Source: Leptotrichia sp. HSP-536
GTDB taxonomy: Bacteria; Fusobacteriota; Fusobacteriia; Fusobacteriales; Leptotrichiaceae
Reading direction: 5' to 3'
Length of the DNA: 64,000 bases
Assembly (NCBI RefSeq): GCF_041199985.1
Contig: NZ_CP165647.1
Span: 1,922,001 to 1,986,000 of the forward strand
A program made the translations under genes and the position numbers. The notes beneath the pieces are model-generated. The model was not told the origin of the DNA. It worked only from the letters and a program-made list of their open reading frames with translations, and searched no databases. Below, piece by piece: positions 21,153 through 30,319 of the stretch (positions are counted from its first letter, which is position 1; each line of letters opens with the position of its first letter).

Positions 21153-21249
21153 TAATACCTGTCAAACTTAAAAAATTATAATTATCTGCTGAAAACAATA
21201 TACTCATGCAATTTTATCAGTTTGATTTTAAAGGTATTCGAGTATATTG
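21153..21249. repeat. Repeat family B, copy 1
   Basis: It runs from TAATACCTGTCAAACTTAA to GTTTGATTTTAAAGGTATTCGAGTATATT. The ends are imperfect inverted repeats (AATACC...TTAA and TTTTAAAGGTATT). It stops just before the ribosome site of the CapA-like gene, so it lies in that gene's leader. Confidence 0.5.
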
Positions 21250-21261
21250 AGAAAGGAATTT

Positions 21262-22419
21262 ATGAAAAAATATATTTTATTAATTTTATCGGGTATTTCA
21301 GTCTTTTTAGTCCTGTCATTTGCAGCTATTAGTACAAATTCTGATTTTAAAAACTTTATAACAAAATTTATTAATTCTGAAAAAAATTTTAACAATCAAC
21401 AAAATGCCGCTAACAAAAATGATGAAAAAAAAGAATTTACAATAATCGGTGTCGGAGATATAATGCTTGGCTCAAATTATCCCTCTCAAGATTTGCTTCC
21501 TAAAAATGATGCAAACATTCTTCAAAATACACAAGAAATTTTACAAAATGCAGATATAACTGTCGGAAATCTTGAAGGTACATTATTTGATACTGGCGGA
21601 AAACCCAAAAGCTGTGGTAATCCAAGTGTCTGCTATGTTTTCCGAAGTCCATCCAGATATGGAAAGTACTTTAAGGAAGCTGGATTTGATTATTTGAGCA
21701 TAGCTAATAATCATAGTAATGATTTTGGAGAAACTGGAATTAGGGAAACTATGAAAAATTTAGATAGTTTAGGTATAAAATATGCGGGAATAAAAGGAAT
21801 CGTTGAAAGTGCAGTTTTAGAAAAAGATGGCAAAAAATTTGGATTTGTTTCTTTTGCTCCCAATTTAGTTACTGTAAAATTAAGTGATTACAGTTATGTA
21901 AAAAAACTTTTAACTGATTTAAGACCAAAAGTTGACATATTAGTTGTCATGTTTCACGGTGGCGCTGAAGGTGCGGGTGCAGAACATATTCCAAGAAAAG
22001 ATGAAATTTTTCATGGTGAAAATCGTGGAAATGTCTACGAATTTACTCACTTTGCGATAGATAATGGAGCTGATATTATTTTTGGTCAAGGCTCTCATGT
22101 TACACGTGCAATTGAACTTTATAAAAACAAATTTATTTCCTATAGCGGTGGAAATTTTGCAACTTATGGAAAAATTAATATTTCTGGCGCTATGGGACTT
22201 GCTCCTATTTTTAAAATAAAAATAGATGACAAAGGTAACTTCATTTCTGGAGAAATTATTCCTGTAAGACAAACTCATGGAAGTTTTGGTCCTTTCGTAG
22301 ATCCAGACGAATTAGTTATCAAAAAAATAATTTCATTAAATAAATCTGATTTTCCTAAAGGAAATGGGCTTTCTGTTAGTGAAGATGGAAAAATTTTAAA
22401 ATCTAACAGTTCTAATTAA
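21262..22419 (+). CDS. CapA-family (PGA_cap) metallophosphoesterase-like envelope protein
   Basis: A 385-residue protein with an N-terminal membrane anchor or signal (KKYILLILSGISVFLVLSF) followed by a PGA_cap domain. Visible motifs are GVGDIMLGSN, ADITVGNLEGTL, SIANNHSNDFG with a following GI, FHGGAEG and GQGSHVTRAIE, which match the metallophosphoesterase-like fold of poly-gamma-glutamate capsule protein CapA. Members act at the outer face of the membrane in capsule or envelope polymer synthesis. No capB or capC homologue is in the window, so an actual capsule role is uncertain. ATG at 21262 has GAAAGGAAT upstream; an in-frame TTG at 21247 is rejected. Confidence 0.85.
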   Translation: MKKYILLILSGISVFLVLSFAAISTNSDFKNFITKFINSEKNFNNQQNAANKNDEKKEFTIIGVGDIMLGSNYPSQDLLPKNDANILQNTQEILQNADITVGNLEGTLFDTGGKPKSCGNPSVCYVFRSPSRYGKYFKEAGFDYLSIANNHSNDFGETGIRETMKNLDSLGIKYAGIKGIVESAVLEKDGKKFGFVSFAPNLVTVKLSDYSYVKKLLTDLRPKVDILVVMFHGGAEGAGAEHIPRKDEIFHGENRGNVYEFTHFAIDNGADIIFGQGSHVTRAIELYKNKFISYSGGNFATYGKINISGAMGLAPIFKIKIDDKGNFISGEIIPVRQTHGSFGPFVDPDELVIKKIISLNKSDFPKGNGLSVSEDGKILKSNSSN

Positions 22420-22420
22420 T

Positions 22421-22530
22421 ACTATTTCCCATTTCAATAGCAGATTAATCATGGATTTTCTTGCAAGGGTCTTGACCCCTTGTTAGCAGATAATATAAAT
22501 ATAATTTCTGTTTTTTAAATGGGAGTTAGT
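22421..22530. repeat. Palindromic repeat family A, copy 3
   Basis: The ends pair as ACTATTTCCCATTT and AAATGGGAGTTAGT. The centre CAAGGGTCTTGACCCCTTG is nearly a perfect palindrome. The copy begins two bases after the stop of the CapA-like gene. Confidence 0.75.
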
Positions 22531-22549
22531 ATAAAATAATCTTTTTAAC

Positions 22550-22579
22550 AATCAGGGTAGCTTTTATCCTGATTTTTTA
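22550..22579 (+). terminator. Rho-independent terminator of the CapA-like gene
   Basis: Stem ATCAGG/CCTGAT (22551-22556 and 22568-22573) followed by TTTTTT. It lies between convergent genes and touches the end of the membrane-fusion gene. Confidence 0.7.
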
Positions 22580-23836
22580 TTATTTTCTTTTTAATCTAAT
22601 AATTTCCCTTTCATTTTCATTCATTCTATTCCCCAATTTTTCATTTTCCTTCTCAAGTTTTTCCAACCTTCTTTTATTCTCCTGTTCTTCATCCTGAATT
22701 TTTTTCCGTTCCACAATTACATTATTTCCAATTTTTTCATCAGGATTTCCAATAATTTCCATCCCTTCCTTAATATCAGCTCCTAAAATTTCAATTTTTT
22801 CTCCATTATCAATTCCAATCAAAACTTCCCTTTCCTTAACCAAATTATTCTTATCAATCAAATAAATATACTTCTTCTTATTTTTTAATACAACAGCTTG
22901 TTTAGGAACTGTCAGAATATTTTCCTTCTTTTGATAAAAGACACGAATATCCACATTTTCATTCAAAAATAATTCTTTAAACGAATCTAGAAAAAATTCA
23001 AATATACTCATATTATTAATTTTATTAATTTTAAAGAGTTTTCCTTCAACAATTTTCTTTTCTGAATATAAATCCGAACTTTCTTTTGAATTCTTATTTG
23101 ATAAAATTTCCTTATTTTTTCCGTCTTCAATTTTTACTAACTTTTCGAGCGTCTTTTCTTCGCCAGCTTTTTTATTTTCTCTTTTAGAAATACTAATTTC
23201 TGCAATATTCCCAATATTTAAATTTTTTACTTTTTCATTCACTACACTTTCACTAACTATTTTTAAGTTTTCTTTCCTTGCCAAAATCAATACCGGTTCA
23301 TTTTCATTTGTAATTCCTCCCTTTAAAGCATTAATTTTCACAATATAGGCATCAAATGGACTTCTTATAACTCTTTGAATTAATGGCATATTTTTTAATT
23401 CTTGCTGTATTTCTGGTTTTAGTGCTGAAATTTCTCCTTGTAATTCCTGAATTTTCTGACTAACGTCGACTCCTAATTTTTTCTGTTTCTCTAAATTTCT
23501 TAATTGTGAACTTTTAACTGCAAGCAGCATTTTTTTCTCATTAATATTATTTTTCTGATAATCGCTAAATTTTACTATTATATCGCCCTTTTTCACAAAA
23601 TCTCCTGCCTTATAGTAAACATCATCGACAGAAAGATTTAAATTTATTCCTATTTTAGTAACATTACTTGCAACAGCAGTTCCCTTCATATCTACAAATA
23701 ACTCAATATTTTCACGCGTTATCTTTTCGATTGCATATTTTTTATTAATTTTCGGAACACAGAATTTTATCATTAAGAGAAGAATAAAAATTAATATTGT
23801 AGGTAAAATCCAGATTATTTCATCTTTTTTTCTCAA
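22580..23836 (-). CDS. HlyD/RND-type periplasmic adaptor (membrane fusion) protein
   Basis: One N-terminal transmembrane helix (IIWILPTILIFILLLMIKF) is followed by a lipoyl-like half (DDVYYKAGDFVKKGDIIVKF), an alpha-helical hairpin, the returning lipoyl half (VIRSPFDAYIVKINALKGG), a beta-barrel region and a C-terminal charged coiled coil. This is the usual order of membrane-fusion proteins. I prefer a TTG start at 23836 because GAAGGAG sits eight bases upstream and it begins 17 bases after the upstream stop; ATGs at 23863 and 23884 would overlap that gene and lack a site. No ABC or RND pump or TolC is adjacent. It is the last gene of the kinase/FHA/Hsp70 locus. Confidence 0.75.
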   Translation of the reverse strand: MRKKDEIIWILPTILIFILLLMIKFCVPKINKKYAIEKITRENIELFVDMKGTAVASNVTKIGINLNLSVDDVYYKAGDFVKKGDIIVKFSDYQKNNINEKKMLLAVKSSQLRNLEKQKKLGVDVSQKIQELQGEISALKPEIQQELKNMPLIQRVIRSPFDAYIVKINALKGGITNENEPVLILARKENLKIVSESVVNEKVKNLNIGNIAEISISKRENKKAGEEKTLEKLVKIEDGKNKEILSNKNSKESSDLYSEKKIVEGKLFKINKINNMSIFEFFLDSFKELFLNENVDIRVFYQKKENILTVPKQAVVLKNKKKYIYLIDKNNLVKEREVLIGIDNGEKIEILGADIKEGMEIIGNPDEKIGNNVIVERKKIQDEEQENKRRLEKLEKENEKLGNRMNENEREIIRLKRK

Positions 23837-23852
23837 AATCTGCTCTCCTTCT

Positions 23853-26558
23853 CTAATGATTTCCATCAAAATAAGAATTTTCACTTAAATTATCTTCATA
23901 AGGGAAATACTCTTTACGTCCCAGATAAAGTTGATCGGCTTTCCTTTTGATTGGAACGATAAAAAATCCCCAGTTATTCAAATCCGTATAAACGAAGAAT
24001 CTTACTGTATTGTTTTGAATTGTATCTGTGTCATTTTGAGAAATTATGTTTGTAAATTCAGGTAAAATTTCTTCTGCGTCCATTTCTTCATAGTCATCTT
24101 CATTTTTATAAATCATTTCCTTTTTCAATTCACCTTCAGCATTATAAACATAAATTTTCAATTCTTCTGCAGATATTTTTTTATCAATCTGTCCTATCAA
24201 AATATCAGCTTTTCGTGAAGTCTGTATCATCTCAACTTTTTCCCCGTCATATTTTTCCACCCACACCGAATACGGCACAAGCGGAACTTCATTCACAATT
24301 TCCACATCCATATGCCCAAACCTTTTATAGTCAAGGTATTTTATAGCTCCGTCCAAACAGTTCAGTTTCAGCTCATAATCATCACGGTGACTCAATTCTT
24401 TATATTCAATCATTTTTCCTGGCACAAATTCCTTTAATACTTCCTGAAATGTACTGATTTTCGTCGACTGACCGCTTAATTTTATCAATGAATATTCAAA
24501 AAGCAGACCTTCCTTGTAATAAGTATTCAAAAATTTTCTAAGCATTCCGTAAATATCTGCTTTTACTATTTTTTCGATTTCCTTTATTGTAAAAATATTT
24601 TTTGGATAATCCGTTATCGTATGAAAAATTCCATTTTCATAAGTATGTATTTTCCAGCTTTTTAGCTGGGTTATATGAATATCGTTCCGTTTTTCATAAT
24701 TTCTTGGAATATCAAAACGAGTTCTTAATCTTCCATCAGATGTAAAAAATTCCTTTTTCAAATTTTCAGCGGCTTCCCATAACATATAAAAATTATTCCG
24801 TATTTTTCTGTACTCTTCACTCATTTTATTTTCAAAATGTGAATACTTTGTTGGAATTATCTTCTCATATTTTTCATATTCCAAATTCATTTTTTCAAAA
24901 ATCTTTTCAACTCCACCATCATCAATTACTTTATAAATCATATCATTGTCATATTTTATCAAATCATTAATTGAAATAATCTGATTTTTAGAATATTTTG
25001 CCCCCAGCACAATTTTCAAAAACTGCATAATTCTATAAGTCAAATCATTCCCGCCAAAGTTTTCATCTCCATTTTCAAAACTTGTTCTTATATCCAGATA
25101 ATATGAAATCCTGTCTCTATTAATTACATATTTACAAGCCGCCAAGTCAGTAGTTCCGCCACCACAGTCAATAATTAATGCGCTATATTCCTCATTTTCC
25201 TTATATCTTCCCTTTTTTATCTGTATTTCAATCGTATTGTAAAGCACTGCAATTGCTTCATCCATTGCATTTTCACGAATAATTTCATATTCATAATGTC
25301 TTTCATTGGAGATTTTATTACTTTCGTTAATTTCTTTTTCAAAATTTTCCTTATTTTTAGAATTTTTTCTCCTGTAATTATTTTCCACTGTAAAAATTTC
25401 CTGAAACATTGTTAAAAACTGTTCCTTCAATTTTACAGGACTGGAAGCGTGAATCTTTTTAAATTTACATTTGAACATATATTCCGCACGATTTACAACA
25501 TATTTCAAATACGCCTTTATTATATCCTTCCTTTTTACATACAAAATATTTCCAAATTCATCATTAATTTTCTCAAGTTTATTATGTTCATGCACCCACC
25601 TTTTTAAGCTATAAAAAATCGAACCATTGACAATATAGTCATTTTTTTCCAATTTTCTCAAAACATCATAGCCAAATGAATATTTTATATTTTTAGAATC
25701 GCTGCAATCATCTACATAAACAAGTGTTGGAAAAATCTCACGGTAACGTCTTTCGCCATCATCAAATTTCACGTAATTTATTGCATCAATCACAACATTT
25801 CCATTTAAAATATCATTAGTCGGCAGCTCTTTCACGTAATTTTTATCCAAGTATGCTCCTACAGCGGTATTTACAGTTCCAAAATCAATGCAAAGCGGAG
25901 TATTTGTCATTTCTAGATTTCTTACAATAAAATTTTCAATTTCAACTTTGTAATAATCCATTTGGTACGGATAAAGCGGTTCCAATTCATCTTCCTTTAA
26001 ATTATAGAATTTATGAATAAATTTTAAATCACTTTCTTTAAAAAACAAAAATGAAAATTTATTATTTCTCAATTTTTCAACTCTAAAAAATTTTTTCCTG
26101 CTTATTAAAAAATATTTATTTCTACTTTTTAAATCCTTTTCCAGCTGGAAAATTCCACACAGATAATTATTTGCATTTATAAGAAAAACATTTGCACTGC
26201 TTACGTTTTCAGGAATTTCGATTTTATAATTATCTTCCTTCATCAAGTCAAGTTCCTTATACAAAATAATTTTATGTGGAACTTTTATTTTATTCTCATT
26301 ATGAATTCTTTCCCCAAGTTTGCTGTCAAATAAATGCTGAACGTTCGCAAGTCCATTTTTATTATATTCATCTATGCAGTAATTCTCCTTGACTCCCCTA
26401 TATTTCATCAAAAGAGCAATTAATTCCTCCCTTGTAGGAGTTTCCAGATGAACATTTACCAAATTTTCCTCAATCGCAATCTGATACATTTCATAATAGG
26501 ATTTTTTTCTTAATTCTTCCTCATAAAACAGTTTCATTTTTAACTTTTTCCCTTTCAT
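23853..26558 (-). CDS. Divergent Hsp70/actin-fold ATPase with a SAP-like N-terminal helix pair
   Basis: A 901-residue protein. About residues 15-55 (KKSYYEMYQIAIEEN... TREELIALLMKYRG) resemble a SAP/HeH-type helix-extension-helix. A unique region of about 170 residues follows. The Hsp70-type ATPase core then shows phosphate-1 LCIDFGTVNTAVGA (about 225), phosphate-2 ALIIDCGGGTTDLAA (about 465) and an adenosine motif IKLSGQSTKISTFQEVL (about 715). A beta-rich tail replaces the canonical peptide-binding domain. It resembles the Hsp70-like/SrfB-like ATPases found in bacterial signalling clusters; exact family is uncertain. It overlaps the kinase stop by four bases (ATGA), so the two are translationally coupled; an ATG at 26537 is an alternative start. 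Substrate or client unknown. Confidence 0.75.
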   Translation of the reverse strand: MKGKKLKMKLFYEEELRKKSYYEMYQIAIEENLVNVHLETPTREELIALLMKYRGVKENYCIDEYNKNGLANVQHLFDSKLGERIHNENKIKVPHKIILYKELDLMKEDNYKIEIPENVSSANVFLINANNYLCGIFQLEKDLKSRNKYFLISRKKFFRVEKLRNNKFSFLFFKESDLKFIHKFYNLKEDELEPLYPYQMDYYKVEIENFIVRNLEMTNTPLCIDFGTVNTAVGAYLDKNYVKELPTNDILNGNVVIDAINYVKFDDGERRYREIFPTLVYVDDCSDSKNIKYSFGYDVLRKLEKNDYIVNGSIFYSLKRWVHEHNKLEKINDEFGNILYVKRKDIIKAYLKYVVNRAEYMFKCKFKKIHASSPVKLKEQFLTMFQEIFTVENNYRRKNSKNKENFEKEINESNKISNERHYEYEIIRENAMDEAIAVLYNTIEIQIKKGRYKENEEYSALIIDCGGGTTDLAACKYVINRDRISYYLDIRTSFENGDENFGGNDLTYRIMQFLKIVLGAKYSKNQIISINDLIKYDNDMIYKVIDDGGVEKIFEKMNLEYEKYEKIIPTKYSHFENKMSEEYRKIRNNFYMLWEAAENLKKEFFTSDGRLRTRFDIPRNYEKRNDIHITQLKSWKIHTYENGIFHTITDYPKNIFTIKEIEKIVKADIYGMLRKFLNTYYKEGLLFEYSLIKLSGQSTKISTFQEVLKEFVPGKMIEYKELSHRDDYELKLNCLDGAIKYLDYKRFGHMDVEIVNEVPLVPYSVWVEKYDGEKVEMIQTSRKADILIGQIDKKISAEELKIYVYNAEGELKKEMIYKNEDDYEEMDAEEILPEFTNIISQNDTDTIQNNTVRFFVYTDLNNWGFFIVPIKRKADQLYLGRKEYFPYEDNLSENSYFDGNH

Positions 26559-27475
26559 TTACAATTTTTCAAAACTTTTGGCTCAAACTTTTTTATTTCT
26601 TCCACCATTTCCTTAACGCTCCCAAATCTTTTTTCCCTTTCATACTCAAGCCCCTTTTTTATAACTTCTTCCATTTTCTTAAATTTTTCAATCTTTTCAA
26701 ATCCCAAAATAACTTCCCGCTCAAATTCCAATTCTGGCTTATAAAATCTCTCAATTACTCCATCCACTTTTTTTCCACAGAACATAAAGTACAAAATTGC
26801 CATTAGCGAGTAAACATCACTTCTTTCATCAATCTTTATTTTTTCAGAATAAATTTCAATCGGCGAATATCCTTCCGAAACCTTTATAAATTCAATTTTT
26901 CCGCCTTTTTCCACACTAGCCCCAAAATCAATAATCTTTATATTTCCCCTAACATTAATCAAAATATTTGAAGGCTTTAAATCACAATGAATAATATTTT
27001 TTTTATGAATTTGGCAAACTAAATCTGCAATTTTAAAAAATATTTTCAAAATCTCATTTACTTCCAGCCCTTTTTTTCCAATTCTATTTTCCAAAATATA
27101 TTCTTTCAAAGTAATTCCGCAAAAATATTCTGTAACAATATAATTTGTACCATTTTCACTAAAAAAATCAACAATTTTTATAATTCCACTTTCATTTTCC
27201 GTTTTTCGCTTTTTAGATTTTTTCAAAAATCTTTCCAAAATACATTTTTCTTTAAAAAAATTTTTCTTAAAGTTTTCAAAGTCTTTTTTATATTTATTAG
27301 TAAAAACATATCTTCCATTCCGAATAACAATTTCTTCTGGAAAACACTCTTTAATAATCACTTTTTCCATTTTTTCATTTTTCGCCAGATAAACATTTGA
27401 AAGTTTGCTCTTCGCCACATAATTTATAATTTTATATTTTTTTTTAAGTCTGGTCTCTTTTGATAAAAAATTCAT
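26555..27475 (-). CDS. Hanks-type Ser/Thr protein kinase (306 aa, soluble)
   Basis: Kinase motifs in order are the Lys of VIIKECFP, the hinge VTEYFCG, the catalytic loop IIHCDLKPSNIL (about 170-180), IIDFGAS, then GYSPIEIY and DERSDVYSL. The nucleotide loop is unusual: VAKSKLSNVYLA lacks the glycines of GxGxxG, although catalytic residues are kept. There is no transmembrane segment or PASTA domain, unlike PknB. The GYSPIEIY activation segment resembles kinases partnered with PP2C and FHA proteins. ATG at 27475 follows AAGGAAAAAAATAAA; an upstream in-frame TTG is less likely. It overlaps the Hsp70-like gene by four bases. It probably phosphorylates partners read by the two FHA proteins upstream; inference. 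Confidence 0.87.
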   Translation of the reverse strand: MNFLSKETRLKKKYKIINYVAKSKLSNVYLAKNEKMEKVIIKECFPEEIVIRNGRYVFTNKYKKDFENFKKNFFKEKCILERFLKKSKKRKTENESGIIKIVDFFSENGTNYIVTEYFCGITLKEYILENRIGKKGLEVNEILKIFFKIADLVCQIHKKNIIHCDLKPSNILINVRGNIKIIDFGASVEKGGKIEFIKVSEGYSPIEIYSEKIKIDERSDVYSLMAILYFMFCGKKVDGVIERFYKPELEFEREVILGFEKIEKFKKMEEVIKKGLEYEREKRFGSVKEMVEEIKKFEPKVLKNCK

Positions 27476-27512
27476 TTTATTTTTTTCCTTTTTATACAGC
27501 AATTTTTAATAA

Positions 27513-27592
27513 TATTATAGCGATACCGCTTTAAAACTAAATCCAAAAGTTATGAAAATTTTACTCAAATTTTGGACTCGTTTAATTTTTTA
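27513..27592. repeat. Repeat family B, partial copy 2, upstream of the kinase
   Basis: CTTTAAAACTAAATCCAAAA, then GTTATGAAAATTTTACTC, matches the left two thirds of family B. Read toward the kinase, its end gives TTTAGT, 16 bases, TATAAT, placing a possible start site about 30 bases before the kinase ATG. It lies between the kinase and the TnpB right end. Confidence 0.5.
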
Positions 27593-27602
27593 CGATTAAA
27601 CA

Positions 27603-27716
27603 GTGAACTACTCCCGCTTTTAGAAGTGGGAGCTTCTTGGGAAGTATCTGCTTTTGCTAGCCAAATATATTTACCAAATTCTTCGGGTAGTTCCTACCCT
27701 GCTTTCTTTTATTTTT
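27603..27716 (-). ncRNA. Putative omega RNA / right end of the TnpB element
   Basis: By family knowledge, TnpB uses an RNA made from its own 3' end and the transposon right end, with the guide taken from the flank. Here the region after the tnpB stop ends in a hairpin (CTCCC at 27611-27615, GGGAG at 27628-27632) and GTTCAC. The guide would then be copied from bases just below 27603. The 5' limit is not visible and probably lies within tnpB. Confidence 0.5.
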
Positions 27717-28814
27717 CTAATATTCCATCATTTCTTTTCCAACGTTTCTTATATTTAATGCCGCATTGTAATCTCTATCAATTTCATTTCCACAGCACTC
27801 ACATTTATAACTTCTTTCTGATAATTTCAGTTCCTCTTTAACGTTTCCACATTTACTACAAGTTTTCGATGATGGAAACCACTTATCTATCTTCAAAAAT
27901 TGTTTCCCTAAAAACATCAACTTATACTCAAGCATCCTCAAAAATATTCCCCATCCATTATCTCCTACACTTTTTCCAAAATTTAATGCCTGACTCATCC
28001 CTTTCATATTCAAATCCTCAACAGCCACAGCATTATACGCTTCAGACAATTTTTTAGATAATTTATGCAAAAAATCTCTTCGACAATTTTTGATATACTC
28101 ATGCAATTTTGATATTTTCATTTTTTGTTTATACCAATTTTTAGAAAATTTCACTTTTCTTGATAATGATTTTTGTAATTTTTTCAATTTTTTCTCCAAC
28201 ATCTTAAAATATCTTGGATAATCGGCCCTTTGGTTTTCAGAACTGACAAATAATTTAGACATTGAAAAGTCAAGCCCAATTACTTTATCATTACTTGGAT
28301 TTTTTTGAATTTCTTTTTCAAATTCTGTCAAAACAGAAACATAGTAATTTCCATTACTATTTGTCAATGTTACCGACTTTATCCTGTAATCCCCTGGTAT
28401 TTCTCTATGATATTTCAATTTGACTTTTTTCAATTTTGGCAAAATCAAATATTTATTTTCCTCAATTCGTATCGAATTATTCACACAATTTGTCGTGTAA
28501 CTTTTAACATTATTCTTTTTAGATTTGAACTTTGGAAACTTTGCTCTCTTTTGAAAGAAATTCGTAAACGATCGTTTTACATTCAATTGAGCATTTGAAA
28601 GTGCCAGACTGTCTACTTCTTTCAAAAATTGGTTTTCACTTTTCAAACTAGCAGGTGTAATTATTTTATTTTTTCCAGTTTCTTCATAAATTTTATTCGC
28701 AGTGTACAAAATTGTATTGTAAACAAAACGAACACATCCAAAAGTCTTGTTTATCAATAATTCTTGATCTTTATTTGGATAAATTCTGTATTTGAATGCT
28801 AAATTATATTTCAT
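27717..28814 (-). CDS. tnpB: RNA-guided endonuclease TnpB (IS200/IS605 OrfB)
   Basis: A 365-residue TnpB of usual length. The N-terminal KYRIYPNKDQELLINKTFG is the OrfB helix-turn-helix start. RuvC residues appear intact: Asp in VIGLDFSMSK, Glu in AVAVEDLNMKG and Asp in EIDRDYNAALNI. The zinc finger is CSKCGN...CECCGN. TnpB cuts DNA next to a transposon-associated motif using omega RNA and favours element retention. The ATG at 28814 has AAGGAGGTGTAATTTC upstream, a strong site. No tnpA is nearby. Nuclease activity is predicted from residues only. Confidence 0.93.
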   Translation of the reverse strand: MKYNLAFKYRIYPNKDQELLINKTFGCVRFVYNTILYTANKIYEETGKNKIITPASLKSENQFLKEVDSLALSNAQLNVKRSFTNFFQKRAKFPKFKSKKNNVKSYTTNCVNNSIRIEENKYLILPKLKKVKLKYHREIPGDYRIKSVTLTNSNGNYYVSVLTEFEKEIQKNPSNDKVIGLDFSMSKLFVSSENQRADYPRYFKMLEKKLKKLQKSLSRKVKFSKNWYKQKMKISKLHEYIKNCRRDFLHKLSKKLSEAYNAVAVEDLNMKGMSQALNFGKSVGDNGWGIFLRMLEYKLMFLGKQFLKIDKWFPSSKTCSKCGNVKEELKLSERSYKCECCGNEIDRDYNAALNIRNVGKEMMEY

Positions 28815-28953
28815 GAAATTACACCTCCTTTTGATTTTGAATATTATTTTTAATTATTTCTTTAGAAATTTTATCATTAATGATTTCTCTTCGATATTTT
28901 ATACAAAAATTGTATCATAGACATATCCTTTTTTCAATTTTTTTACAAAAAAA

Positions 28954-29000
28954 CACTTATAGAAGTCGGAGACTTCTTGCTATCTTTTTGTTAAAATATT
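28954..29000 (-). repeat. TnpB right-end relic
   Basis: CACTTATAGAAGTCGGAGAC, TTCTTGCTATCTTTTTG and TTAAAA match the relic at 18303-18360 but lack the GTGAACTACTCCC terminus. It lies between the left side of the TnpB element and the stop of the PP2C-like pseudogene, in the same orientation as the other copies. Confidence 0.5.
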
Positions 29001-29033
29001 CCAATGTATCCTAAAAAACTAAAAATTTAAGTT

Positions 29034-30303
29034 CTATCCTAAAACATTCCCATTTCTATCTCTTCCAAGAATTTCCCAGTTTCTTTCGATTTCTTTTTCC
29101 AATTCTGAAATTTTATTATTTTTTTCATTTTTAAAATTTTTATTTTCCGCATATAAATTTTTATTTCTAATTCGCTTATATTTTGATTTTTTCACATTCT
29201 TATGTTTCTCTGTTTTATTGCTCGTATTTTCATTTTTAGAAATTATCATATTTTCAATATTTCTTTTGAAATTATTTTTAAATTTAGTTTTTTCTTTTTT
29301 CTCTTTTTCTATTTTAGTTTCCTTTTTTATTTCTTCATTCTCAAAAGAATCATTTCCAAATTTAATTTTTATTTTTTCAAAATCATCATTTTTTACTTTT
29401 TTTACGATATTCAGATTACTTTTAACAAAATCATTTATTATAAAATTTTTATTAGAAATCTTGTTTTTAATAACAGGATTTTTTGAACTTTTCAAATGAT
29501 TTTTCTGAATATTTTTTCCAACTGAAACAAACATAAAAATAAATACTATAGCTAAAAACAAATATTTTGAGAATATTTTTTCATGATTATTATCCTTACG
29601 ATTTTCAATATCTTCCAAATTATTTTCTTCAATATTCTCAATCTCTTCGACAAAAATCGAAAAAAATGGAATAACTTTATTTATTTTCTTCTCAATTTTT
29701 TTTACTTTTTCACTTAAATTTTTTTCAATATTTTCCTTACTTTTCTTATCAATATGAATTTCTGTCATTTCATTTTCATCAACAACTTCCCAAAACTCAG
29801 GACTCCCAGCCAGTAAATAATCATTTTTCTCCAATTTTATATTTTTTATTTCTTCCCCACTTATTTTTCCAAAAATTTTATTTCCACGATATAAAATAAA
29901 CGCTGTTTTCCCTCTATTTCCAGCAATTAAATTATCTTTATCAATCATAATATTTAACTGATAATATAAACTTTCAGATTCAATTTTTTCTAAATTTTCA
30001 ATATTTTTTTCTAAATTCATTTTCTCAAAAATAACTTTTTTACTAGAATTTTTCATTATTTTTTCCATATTTTCAATTGAAAAATCATTATTTTCAAAAT
30101 ATTTTTCAATAGTTTTCTGCACTCCAATCTGTGCTAAATTTATTTTTTCAAAATTACTATTCTTCTTTTTTTACCTTCATTATAGCTAGCTATACTCCAA
30201 ATCCCCTTATTTCCATTCGGAACATATGCAGAATATGTATTTTTTTCAACTATTTTCTCGTATTCCTTAAAAAATAAGTGTCCAGTTTGATATTTTTTAC
30301 CAT
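29034..30303 (-). pseudogene. Second PP2C-like membrane protein gene, broken by two frameshifts
   Basis: A 362-codon frame (from a GTG at 30122) is open, but homology runs further upstream. An ATG at 30303 has GGAGG before it. Adding one A to the A6 tract (30293-30298) and one to the A7 tract (30166-30172) gives a continuous product of about 423 residues. The joined N-terminus (SAYVPNGNKGIWSIASYNEG, then QKTIEKYF) aligns with the neighbouring PP2C-like protein (GYVLLDNYAIWVVADGF, then VESVIEYF). GNRGKTAFILYRGNK matches its GNIGNTRFYHIRGG. Metal-ligand positions are lost (WSIAS for VVADG; SPEFWE for SDGLW). A transmembrane helix (YLFLAIVFIFMFVSVG) and a Lys/Glu-rich tail follow. Confidence 0.7.
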
Positions 30304-30319
30304 TTTACCTCCATTTCTT

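Larger units (their letters stand above)
27603..28940 (-). mobile_element. IS605-type element carrying only tnpB
   Basis: The right end is GTGAACTACTCCCGCTTTTA at 27603 with the hairpin CTCCC/GGGAG. The left end is not sharply visible and is put at about 28940, before an older right-end relic. There is no tnpA, so mobility would need a transposase in trans. The element lies between the frameshifted PP2C-like gene and the kinase and so splits the signalling locus. Confidence 0.6.

Noticed and set aside
29202..29499. Phe/Ile-rich plus-strand frames that look like membrane peptides
   Set aside because: They are the complement of a Lys/Glu/Asn-rich coding stretch; poly-A on one strand reads as poly-Phe on the other.
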